From Colocasia esculenta (Eukaryota; Streptophyta; Magnoliopsida; Alismatales; Araceae), in assembly GCA_014218235.1 (NCBI GenBank), contig CM024759.1, positions 11,672,712 to 11,736,711 of the forward strand: a stretch of DNA of 64,000 nucleotides. The letters run 5' to 3'. Within the stretch, counting starts at the first letter, position 1. Each line of letters begins with the position of its first letter. The position numbers and the translations under genes are program-made. Positions 11,539 to 21,616 of this stretch are shown one piece after another. Under the pieces are notes generated by a model. It worked only from the letters and a program-made list of their open reading frames with translations. It had not been told where the DNA came from and did no database searches.

Positions 11539-11543
11539 TAACC
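11539..11543. repeat. Target-site duplication (left) of the inner chromovirus
   Basis: taacc directly precedes TGTGGCGG at 11544. The same taacc follows the other end at 21612-21616. Confidence 0.9.
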
Positions 11544-11676
11544 TGTGGCGGAATGCCTTGACCAAGCCTGTTAAACCGATAACGTACTTGATTCGAGTCC
11601 GCCTCCCGCGAACGGGCCGAAGCCTCGCTAGGGATACCAAACCACAGTCCGTGTAAACACAAAGGAACACACCATT
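11544..11676 (-). repeat. Remnant (about 133 bp) of the inner element's 3' LTR
   Basis: It matches 19376-19507 with about four substitutions and one indel, up to caccatttta, and then abruptly joins the integrase tail. The joint shares ataaaatgg with the missing side, so a microhomology-type deletion of about 2.1 kb of LTR plus PPT and pol end is likely. Confidence 0.85.
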
Positions 11677-13763
11677 TTATTTGAGCTAGATCTTCAATAC
11701 ACTTTCTTAACATAGAAACATGAAATATATCATGAACATCCGCAAAGGCAAATCCAGCCTATAAGCTGTTTCCCTAATCCTCTCAATCACCTGAAAAGGT
11801 CCCACATACCTTGGGCTCAACTTTCTAGTCTTACCAAATCTCATAATACCTTTACTCGGGGAAACTTTCAAGAAAACAAGATCTCCCACTTCAAACTGAA
11901 GTGGTCTCCTCCGATTATCTGCATAACTCTTTTGTCTGCTTTGAGCTGCCTGCAATATTTCCTTAATAAGCTTTACCATTTCTGTGGTTTGCTGAATCAA
12001 TTCAGGACCCACTAATTGCCTTTCTCCCACTTCATGCCAGTTCAATGGGGTTCTATATGGCCTTCCATATAAAGCTTCATATGATGCCATCCCAAGACTG
12101 GTATGATAACTATTATTATAGACAAACTCAACCATTCCCAAATGATGCTCCCAGCTACCTCCCCAAACTAAACAACATGCTCGCAGCATATCTTCAATCG
12201 TCTGAATAGTCCTCTCTGTCTGACCATCTGTCTGGGGATGATAAGCGGAGCTATATCTCAGCTCAGTACCAATTACTTTCTGCAGACTTCTCCAAAAACC
12301 AGAAGTAAACCTTGGATCTCTGTCTGACACAATAGTCTTCGGAATACCATGCAATGGAACAATCCTTTCAATATAAACCTTTGCTAATCTGTCCACAGTC
12401 CAAGACATACTTAATGCCACTAATCTGCACACCTTAGTTAATCTATCAACAAATACCTATATTCCATTATGCCCGGAATTTGATCTTGGTAAACCAGCCA
12501 CAAAGTCCATGGCAATATCATCCCACTTCCACTGTGGAATAGGTAACGATTGTAATAGACCTCCAGGCTTCTGATGTTCTGCTTTAATTTGTTGACAGAT
12601 AGCACACCTTGCAACAAACTCTGCTATTTCCTTTTTCATATGAGGCCACCAGAAATGTTTCCTCAAATCGTGGTACATTTTAGTACTACCCGGATGGATA
12701 GTGTACCTAGATTTATGAGCCTCTTCCAACACTCTCTGCTTTACTTCTCTTTCAGCTAGAACAAACAACCTGCCTCTGAACCTAACCACACAATTATCAT
12801 CAATGGTAACTCCTTCCATTTTTACAATCTCAGCTAAACTTACATCTGCTCTCTGAGCTTCAACAATCTGCCAATACAAAGACGGCTCTACAGCACTAGC
12901 AGCTAGTACTGCCCGTCGCTGACTACTGGGCACATACAAGGAGTTCTCCACTATCTCTTCATACAGCTTCCACTCTTTGATCATCATCAGATTTATATAT
13001 GCCTTTCTGCTCAAGGCATCTGCTACGACATTGGCCTTGCCTGGATGGTAAGCCAAACTGAAATCATAATCTTTCAAATATTCAATCCATCTGCGCTGAC
13101 GAAGATTCAAATCCTTCTGTGAAAAGATATACTTCAAGCTTTTATGATCTGTAAAGATCTCAAATCTCTCGCCATACAGATAATGCCTCCACATTTTCAA
13201 GGCAAACACAACTGCTACCAATTCCAAATCATGAGTGGGGTAATTCTCCTCTGCCGGCTTCAATTGCCTAGACGCATAAGCTATCACTTTTCCATGCTGC
13301 ATAAGCACTGCGCCAAGTCCTCTTCTTGAAGCATCTATATACAACACAAAACCACCACTTCCTGTCGGTAATGTCAATATAGGTGTTGTTGTAAGTCTTT
13401 TCTTCAATTCCATAAAACTTTTCTGACATTCACCGGACCACACAAATGGCACACCTTTTCTGGTCAATTTGGTCATAGGTGCCGCAATCTTAGAAAAATC
13501 TTGAATAAAGCGCCTATAATATCCTGCCAATCCCAGAAAACTTCTAATCTCAGTAATTGTCTTAGGCACTTCCCATCTCATCACTGCCTCCACTTTACTT
13601 GGGTCCACTGCTACTCCTTTAGCTGAGATAACATGACCCAGAAATTGAATTTCTTTCAACCAAAATTCACACTTACTGAATTTAGCAAACAATTGGTTAT
13701 CCCTTAACAACTGCAGAGTAAACCTCAAATGAGGTGCATGCTCCTCTTCAGATGCTGAATAAA
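11677..13763 (-). pseudogene. RNase H and integrase of the inner chromovirus
   Basis: After the RT frameshift this frame holds the RT thumb (FAKFSKCEFWLKEIQFLGHV), RNase H (YIDASRRGLGAVLMQ, FTDHKSLKYIF), the H2C2 zinc finger (HPGSTKMYHDL...CAICQQ) and the integrase core. The core has D in MDFVAGLPRS, D in VSDRDPRF and E in DGQTERTIQT. A TAG at 12457-12459 replaces a conserved Trp within NGI-VFVDR. Near 11760 a one-base shift moves the C-terminal module to another frame. That frame runs into the remnant LTR and then, by chance, into the outer element's gag. The chromodomain expected in this lineage is absent because of the deletion. Confidence 0.9.
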
Positions 13764-15302
13764 TCAGAATATCATCTTAAAGACCACAATGAATTGGTCT
13801 AAATACGGATGAAAAATTCTATTCATCAGATCTATAAAACCTGCAAGAGCATTGGTCAGCCCAAATGGCATAACCACAAACTCATAGTGACCATATCTAG
13901 TTCTGAATGTTGTTTTATCTATATCCTCCTCTTTAATTCTCAACTGATGGTACCCAGACGTCAAATCAATTTTAGAAAATACTTTCGCCGATTGCAACTG
14001 ATCAAACAGATCATCTATCCTCGGCAACAAGTACTTATTCTTAATGGTCACATCATTCAACTTTCTATAATCAATACACATCCGAAAACTTCCATCTTTC
14101 TTTTTCACAAATAATACCGGTGCTCCCCACGGGGAATGAATCGGTCTAATAAACCCTTTCTGCAATAGCTCTTCTAATTGCTTTTTCAATTCTTTAAGTT
14201 CTGCTGGTGCCATCCGATATGGAGCTTTAGAGATCGGCATGGTACCTAGCAGCAACTCAATGGTAAAGTCCACCTCTCTATGTGGAGCTAAACCAGGCAA
14301 ATCTTCAGGAAAAACATCAGCAAATTCCCTAACCACAGGAACTGCTTCAATTGACTGACTAGCTTCTACCAGACTTACTGAGGCTAAATAAGCCACACAT
14401 CCAGCATTTATCAACTTTCTAGCTCTAAGTGCAGAAATTAGAAACTTAGAGGTATAAAAAGGCATACCTTGATATTCAAATATTGCACCATTAGGATGAC
14501 AAAACCTGATCTTTTTCTTTCTGCAATCTAGCATTGCTCCATAAGTCTCAAGCCAATCCATACCCAAAATAATATCATAATCTGACAACTGCAGGGCATA
14601 CAACCGACCCGGCATCTGGTTCCCTTCAATCATAATAGGAGCTTCATCTACATAGCTCGAAGTGAGCAGGAACTCACCCGAAGGAACCTCCACTACTAAC
14701 TCACAAGACTTTTCCTCTAAAGGATGAGCCATGCAATCCAGAAATTCTTCGGAAATAAAAGAATGAGAGGCACCCGAATCAAATAAAACCCTTGCTGAAT
14801 AGTCATAAAGAGGTAAAGTACCTTCTATCATATTTGATGCCTCCGCCTGGGCTCGGGTGATAGCCATAACCCGGCCTCTTCCTCGCTGCTGCAGTACTCC
14901 CCTGCCACGACCTGCCTGTGGCTGCTGAAACTGCTGAGGCTGCTGCTGCTGCACACCTCTTCCATACCCATACTCTCTTAGATAGGGGCAATTGTGGATC
15001 AAATGCCCCGGCTGATTACAATTATAACATCTATACCCTGGTGGAGTAATAGGCTGCCTGGCAGTACTTTGCTGCGATTCCTCCACCTCTGGCCTACCAC
15101 GACCTTGCTGAAATTGCTGACGACCTCCCCATCCTCCTCCTTTACCTTTAAATGCTTGCTTTAATTTCTGGCCCCATTTACCAAAGCCTGATGAAGAAGG
15201 TCCTGCTGGTGCTTTACCCTTACTCGCACCCACTGACTGCTGCGGTAGCCGAAAACTACCTGAACCTGACTCGCCCACCTGACGAGTCCGAATAGACCTC
15301 TC
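13764..15302 (-). pseudogene. Nucleocapsid, protease and RT N-terminal half of the inner chromovirus
   Basis: The ORF from 15278 shows a CCHC knuckle (CYNCNQPGHLIHNC, residues 84-97), a retropepsin site (VLFDSGASHSFIS, near residues 165-176) and RT blocks (APVLFVKKKDGSFRMCIDYR, KIDLTSGYHQL, VMPFGLTNA). It ends with FIVVF followed by a one-base deletion at 13777-13778, directly before the two catalytic Asp codons (13771-13776). RT is therefore split at its active site. A TAG at 15303-15305 separates this part from the gag matrix/capsid part in the same frame. Confidence 0.9.
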
Positions 15303-15784
15303 CTACATAGCTGCCCTCTGAGCTGCTTCTTCCACTGTCTTACACATGAGAGGTACTATTGCATCCTGCAACTCCACTCTCAAACCTCTAATGAAATACT
15401 CAACCATCATATTATTATCTGATACTACATAAGGTGCATATCGGCTAAGTGCCATAAACCTCATCTGGTACTCTAAAACTGAAGAGTTACCTTGCTGGAG
15501 TGTCCGAAACTGCTCTCTCTTCACTTGCTGCACTTGAATTGGAAAGAATGTATCGTTAAATACATCAAGAAATTCCGACCAAGTAATAGCCTCTTCTGTC
15601 CTGCCTGCGAAGGTGGTCTGCATCTTTAATCGCCACCATTCTAATGCAAAACCCCTCAACTGATAAGCAGTTAGCACAACTTTATCTGCTGTTGGACATC
15701 TCATGGTCGCAAAAACCCTTTCAATCTCATGGACCCAATGTTCCGCTGTATCTGGATTCGGCCCTCCTGAGTAAGTAGGCGGCT
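15303..15784 (-). pseudogene. gag capsid region of the inner chromovirus (after the solo LTR)
   Basis: From PPTYSGGPNPDTAEHWV to the TAG at 15303 this is a retrotransposon gag domain, with ALEWWRLKMQT, FLDVFNDTFFP and YFIRGLRVELQD. The open frame extends upstream to 15944, but those residues come from the inserted solo LTR. The true upstream part lies at 18940-19222. Confidence 0.85.
15780..15784. repeat. Target-site duplication (left) of the solo LTR
   Basis: cggct before tgtaatgcc. The same cggct occurs at 18935-18939 after ggtgctaca. Confidence 0.9.
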
Positions 15785-17449
15785 TGTAATGCCCCGACGC
15801 GGAATATCGGAGCGGGATTACAGTTATTAAATAGTACAGAGCGAGAAAATAAATAACAAACCATTGCACAATATTTGGATAACACCAAATAAACTCCAAT
15901 TTCATTAATAATCCAACAATCACCATTACATTTACTAATAACACATCGTCTTCATAAAATGACTAATACTTCAACGTATTAGAGCCAAAACTAGGGCCCA
16001 GAGTACTTTATTCAAAATCAAACTATTACATAATGACTAACTGACTCACTAACTCATAACTATACTAACTACTACTACTAGATAACACTGGTGGCTGAAA
16101 TGGTCACTCCTGAGCATCTCCCTCAGTCCCGTCCTCGTATGTGTGGTCGTCTCCATCCGACTCACCTGAACACATTAAATAAATACGCAGGATGAGCGAA
16201 TAACGCCCAGTAGGACTTAATATCTCATGAACACAAGCATGCTTTAAATAGTTAATATTTTAATGGCAGGTTAACTAGAAAGTAAAGTCATGTAGAGCAT
16301 GCCACGATAACGAGAGAATAATTGCAACTGGCACAGGGAAAATAGTACAACGAGAACGACAATAGAATGGCCATGTAACGAAATAACACGTAAATTGCAC
16401 AACGGTGCACTAGTAACGATCACGCTTGCACTTGTAGAGATAGCACTTTGATTGTCATAGATTAATCTAGATAGTAAAATGGCGCTGGATGCATGCTGTA
16501 ACACATCCTATGATCATTTTAACTCCCATGGGCACTGGCACTTTTCGGGCGCTCCTCCCAGGACCTGATCGGACCCTATTGCGCTGGCATTAGTCATTTC
16601 TTTTATCTTAGACAATCACACGAATAGCCAATAGAGTACCAAGAAGAGATAAGAGAGTACTAGACGAGATAGATGAGAGTGTAGAGAGAACGTGAACATA
16701 TGAGAGTAAAGAGACTGTAGATGAGAGGGGTACAATCGTAAAACGACGATAAACACGATAGTAACGGTTGCATAGCACCAGGTCGGGTGCCGGCAGTCTG
16801 GTAGAAGTCACAACCGCCCCTTAGCCGTGCTGTGTACACGGGTCAGGTGGTCCGGTGTGAACTCAAGACGAGAAGGAACACTAAGGCTTGGATCGTACTG
16901 ATCCCTGAGGTGTAACGGGTTTTGAGGTACAACCAGCTCGTTGACTAAGGACGTGCGCCAAAGCCAAGAAGACTTACGGAGGTCTTGACAAGGAGTCCCT
17001 GGTCCAATCGAGAGTATTCCCGGTGGAGAGGTGGTCCAAGTAAAGGGAAAGTGTGTAAAAACGGGTTCGTCGTGCCTAGAGTGCTCGTAGGCCGAGGGAA
17101 AACGGTAACGGTAGATAAAATACGCGAGTCAAAACGGAAACAATTGTATTTAACAAAATAGGGTAATTTAGTCATTTATTTCGATAATTTACCGAATATA
17201 TTATTGCATAATTTATCGAGGTCAATTGGCATTTAATAATGTTATGTGTGTGTAAGTGTAAAGAAATCTTGATGATATGACAAGTCGTGCAGTGTCATTT
17301 TAAATAATTAAATTTATATCATTAATGTCATTTATTAATTTACCAAGTAGAATTAACTATAACATGTTTTAATCATGACTAATTAAAGGGTATAAAGCTT
17401 AAACAATCAGGGCATATGTACAATTTTCAATTATGGTCGGATTCTTGAA

Positions 17450-17640
17450 AACGCGGCAGACATACCCGTCGCGTTTCAAGTCGCGACGGGGCGGTCGGGC
17501 GCGACACGGGACCTGGCCGGTGTGGCCCGGTCCGGGGTGAATCGCGGCGGTCCGCGCCGCCGCGTTCTTGACGCGACGCCATCGGCCGGCGCGACCCCAC
17601 TGTTATCGCGGCGGGTCGCGCCGTCGCGATAACAGGTGGG
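17450..17640. repeat. GC-rich CGCGAC palindrome cluster in the solo LTR
   Basis: In an otherwise AT-rich LTR, this block holds repeated gcgcgac/gtcgcg motifs and hairpins. Examples are cgcggcgg-tccgcg-ccgccgcg and gttatcgcg...cgcgataac at about 17602-17633. A similar block style appears in the LTR of the plus-strand Tat element (50460-50630 and 53950-54870). Confidence 0.7.
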
Positions 17641-17879
17641 TTTGCTCTTTTTTTTTTTTTTTCCAGGGCGAGCCATCTGTGATACATGGACGTTATAAAT
17701 TACATATAAAATAGTATGGTGATCCAAAAAGTACGAAACTAGTTTTAAACGAAAGTAGACATGTACATCTATCAACATGCACGATTAATTTGAAAATAGA
17801 CAAGGTTTAGACATGCATTGATCAGGTTACTTTTCGGTGACCTAAACAAGCGCAGTCAGGGTTCAACGAATTAATTAGA

Positions 17880-18300
17880 GATGTACACTTGATGAAAAAT
17901 TATGAAACCAGCGGCGTTTGAAAGCTAACATGAAGTAGTATTTTAGAGAATTTTATCATGATAGGACATCAAGTATGCACGAAGTTTAAGGGTAAACTTG
18001 AAGAGTCGGGTACATGCAATAGACAGAGATTCAAAGATTTAATTCTCCCTCATGGAAGATCGAAATCGAGCAAGACCAGGGGCGTTTGAAAGCTAGTGTG
18101 ATTTAGTATAACTGAGAATTTTATCATGGCATGTGAACAAGTACATATCGGGAATTAGAGAAAACATGAGATCTCAGTTCATGAGAACAGCAGGATTTCA
18201 CGAATTAAATTCGCCCAAATGGATGAACAAAATACCACGAAACCATAGGGCTTTTGAAGAGGTACATGAAGGCTACCTAGGGTAATTATTTCATGATTTT
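17880..18300. repeat. Three imperfect ~168-bp tandem repeats in the solo LTR
   Basis: gcggcgtttgaaagct at 17911, ggcgtttgaaagct at 18081 and gggcttttgaag at 18248 mark three spaced copies. Each is followed after about 40 bases by a variant of gagaattttatcatg. Confidence 0.65.
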
Positions 18301-18934
18301 TTCTTGAGAGATTGCCTACCTTTTGTCGAGTACAAGAAAACCCTAAGTTGAAGACGAAAAACGGGAAAACCTTCTTGCTCCAAGCCTTCTCCTCCTTGCT
18401 CCTTGGTCTCCAACCTTTCTCCTCCTTCTCTAGGGTTTCAGCCACGAAAATGGGGAGATAGGGAGGAGATTTGAAGTGTTTAAGCTTCATATAGAGTCCA
18501 TACAACCCCAAACTCTTCTCTCCTCCTTTAATTATGAAAATTCCACATTTATCTCTCTATTTTCTCTCATTTATCCATCTAATGGGTAGGGGAGAGTTTA
18601 ATTTCGTGGTTAATGAGTTAGGATGGGTTTAGGACTCTTTATTTAGATATATAAGGGTTATTTAACATTTATCTTAACCCTTTACTATTTATTTAATTAT
18701 TTAGATACGAATTTCATTAATTTAATTCTCATTCCAACATGGGCTATCCCTATTTGGGCCCATTCCATTGGGTTTGGGTTATTAGAGTAACCCATTACTA
18801 ATTTAATTTAATGGGGGTTGCTTTAATTCCCATTTATACAATGCATTCTCCCTTTATTCCACTTAAATCAATTTATTTCATTTATTTAAATAAAAAATTA
18901 TTTTATTTGGATTTTAAAAATCCAGGGTGCTACA

Positions 18935-18939
18935 CGGCT
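18935..18939. repeat. Target-site duplication (right) of the solo LTR
   Basis: cggct, identical to 15780-15784. Confidence 0.9.
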
Positions 18940-19222
18940 GCAATCTCAGAAATTTCTCAACTTGCATCACTGGTTCCTCTGCTAATAACACTGGTGGTGG
19001 TGGTGGCATAGGTGCTGCAAAAGGCACCTCTACTCCTGGCGGGACTGGAGCAATAGGTACAGTCTCTCCATCCCCAGGTGGCACTGCAACCGGTGGTACC
19101 GGCGCCTGCTGATCCATTCTCCTTTGGATATCAGTGAGGCTCTCCCAGATCCTCTCTATCATACGCTGAGTGCTCTCCTCTAGATCATCTCCTCCACTAC
19201 CCCAATCTCTTCTATCAGCTAT
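18940..19222 (-). pseudogene. gag N-terminus of the inner chromovirus
   Basis: The frame runs from an ATA codon at 19220-19222, where an ATG start is expected (ATA-GCT-GAT-AGA-AGA-GAT), through RMIERIWESLTDIQRRMDQQ and a Pro-rich linker to VEKFLRLQP. There the solo LTR interrupts it, and the frame is taken up again at 15784. The lost start (ATG to ATA) is inference. The first in-frame ATG now is at 19160-19162. Confidence 0.75.
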
Positions 19223-19361
19223 TTCAAATTTCTACATAAACAAAACACCAAACAAAAATCAAAACAACAAATTATCAGAAACCAGGGCCCCTACCAACAG
19301 TGTACAAAGACCGAAATAGGGCTATGTATCTTTCTAGTTCCCTTATATTAACACGGACCTT

Positions 19362-19373
19362 GCTCTGATACCA
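19362..19373 (-). promoter_or_regulatory. Primer-binding site, initiator tRNA-Met
   Basis: On the minus strand tggtatcagagc follows the LTR end (cgccaca) after two bases. It is complementary to the 3' end of plant initiator tRNA-Met. This fixes the minus orientation and the 5' LTR boundary at 19376. Confidence 0.93.
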
Positions 19374-19375
19374 AC

Positions 19376-21611
19376 TGTGGCGGAATGCTTCGACCAAGCC
19401 CGTTAAACCGATAACGTACTTGTCCGAGTCCGCCTCCCGCGAACGGGCCGAAGCCTCGCTAGGGATACCAAACCACAGTCCGTGTAAACACAAAGGAACA
19501 CACCATTTTATATATATATTTCACAAGTTTACATAGCCATATTTCCACAAAACTGAAAGAAAGTACAAGAGCATGAGGCATACCCCGAGGTATAACTGAA
19601 ACAAATAAACTAACCAGCTACACTGCACTACTGAGACTACACTGCTGGAGCTGCTACTACACAGCTGGAGGTACTGACCCTGCACCGCTACGACGCGGCT
19701 CTGAACTGGACGATGGTCGAGAAACGTCCTCCTCTCTCTCACCTGTGGGGGTAGGGGTGAGCCTCGCTAGTCACAGGCTCAGTAGGGAACTCCCCCAACA
19801 CCGAGCAAACCAAAGCCATAGGTACAAAAGCAGTAAATAGTACCAACAATTTATAGAACAGCTAAGCAGAATATGAAAGCTGTAAAATTACTCACCGTCT
19901 GCCGACTACGAAAAACAACTGTAATAATTAAACGGCAAATCAGTACAGGTGTACGAGCTAAAGTAGAGACAGCCAAACACGAGCCACGTGAACTGGTTCG
20001 CGACACCAGAGACTGACTCGGACAAGCTAACACAGGTCTACCTCTCAGTCTCGCAGCCACGGACGAAAGGTCCAGCTGCCACTCCACATGAAAAGGTCAA
20101 GCAACTGTGGAGACCAACTAAACACCACCACCTGCGGACCACACAGTCACAGGCCCATGCCTAACACCTCCAGAGACCCTGGCCTAGGCCTTCTAGAGTG
20201 AGGCACTGGAGAAGGACTAGCTGGGGACCAGTGTCGACCACTGGTGTCCGTACCCCCAACTACGAGCGCGCTACAAGTGACTAAAAGACAAGTACGGCAG
20301 TCACTGTCCCACTGTCGTCTTTCCCTCAGCCGGACGTACAACTCAAACATAGGAGTGAAGGTGTTCAGGTCAGATGACACAGACCTCGACGGTACAACAC
20401 AAGTATCGGGACAAAGCCCCGAGCTAACAGCCTGGCTCACAGAGAACCTGAGGCACCCAACTGGAGAGGTAACCACGGTAGGCATCGTACTACTTTCCAC
20501 GTACACAAAACCATATGCACGTCACACACAAACCACATGAAGACTCACGTAAACCGCGTGCACTAGTAGTCCACTACACGTGAACACCACGAAGACACGT
20601 AAAGAACTAGCCAACAGCGTATCTTATATGCTAGCCGCAGAAACCTCGTGCACCAAGTGCACAATAGGTGCCAACGCACCACTTGATATTGTTAAATACC
20701 GAATATGCAATATTTAAACAGTAGCATGCTAGCGTCTACATCGATTGCCGCTAAGGGTGAGTAAACGGAAAGTTATCTGGCTGTTTATCTCCTGGCTGAA
20801 GAACCTGGCGTCAATATCGATTGACGTTAGTCTCCTCGGCATGCAGTCCATGCAGAAACCCTAGACTGATGCCATGAGCTGTCTAAACCCTAAAATCAAC
20901 GGAAAAATGCGAGGAAACCCTTCCTCTAGCCTGCATGCACCCTAAACCACTCATTATTTCCGCATGGTGCAACTTAACCCGAAAATGCATTAACATGCCT
21001 ATTCATGTATTTAAAACGCATAGTATCAATCCTAAAGGATTAACAGGGATCGTTCCCTACCTTAGAACGCTATATAACCTCTTAAATCCGACCGTTCCTC
21101 ACCGATTCCTCCGGGAACTCCGACGGGGATTACACCTCGCCACGGCGTTTTCTCGTCCGATTCGACAACGCCACACATTCCACGATCCTCCAACCACTCT
21201 TCTGTGACTGTTGGAAGCTTTAGGGATACAGGGACGTGAAGCTAGGGCAAGGGAGAGAAAGAACCAGGTGAAAAACCTGCCCTCGGGTGACCCTATAACC
21301 TGCAGATTGCACAGGTTGGCGTCAACCCTTCTGTCACCTAGAGAACCGCCACCTATAAACGTCCACATCCTATGCTGTTAATTTCACAACTCAACGTCAC
21401 TTTTCATGGACGTTAACTCACTAAACGACCATATCTGGCCGTCGACCTGCAACCAGATGCAACAGATCCTACTCTGATCCAGATCCAAACCTGCACACAT
21501 TCCACAACCAAACCACACATTCCACACAACCAACCCACACTGGCCTCACTATGGCCATCACAACCATTACACACATGATCCGCAAGGATCCGAAAAGCAC
21601 ACGACGTTACA
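19376..21611 (-). repeat. 5' LTR (2236 bp) of the inner chromovirus
   Basis: It runs from TGTGGCGG at 19376 to ttaca at 21611. Its inner ~133 bp equal the 11544-11676 remnant. It contains no supported coding region. Confidence 0.9.
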
Positions 21612-21616
21612 TAACC
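21612..21616. repeat. Target-site duplication (right) of the inner chromovirus
   Basis: taacc, identical to 11539-11543. Confidence 0.9.

Larger units (their letters stand above)
15785..18934. mobile_element. Solo LTR (3150 bp) nested inside the inner element's gag
   Basis: It starts TGTAATGCCCCGACG and ends GGGTGCTACA, the terminal style of Tekay/Del LTRs, with perfect flanking cggct duplications. No gag or pol sequence lies inside. Loss of an internal region by LTR-LTR recombination is the usual origin. Its terminal sequence differs from the LTR of the element it sits in, so it belongs to another family. It holds the third-level insertion of the nest. Orientation is not determined. No long supported coding frame occurs inside. 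Confidence 0.88.
11544..21611 (-). mobile_element. Tekay/Del-type Ty3/gypsy chromovirus inserted in the outer gag
   Basis: The element is 10,068 bp, bounded by TG at 11544 and CA (ttaca) at 21611, with perfect 5-bp duplications taacc on both sides. On the minus strand it has a 2.24 kb 5' LTR, an initiator-Met PBS, gag with a CCHC knuckle, a DSG protease, RT, RNase H and integrase. The integrase tail of the KLSPRYVGPF type, the tRNA-Met primer and the long LTR fit the Tekay/Del chromovirus lineage. The 3' end of pol, where a chromodomain would sit, the PPT and about 2.1 kb of the 3' LTR are deleted. A solo LTR interrupts gag at 15785-18934. Confidence 0.9.
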
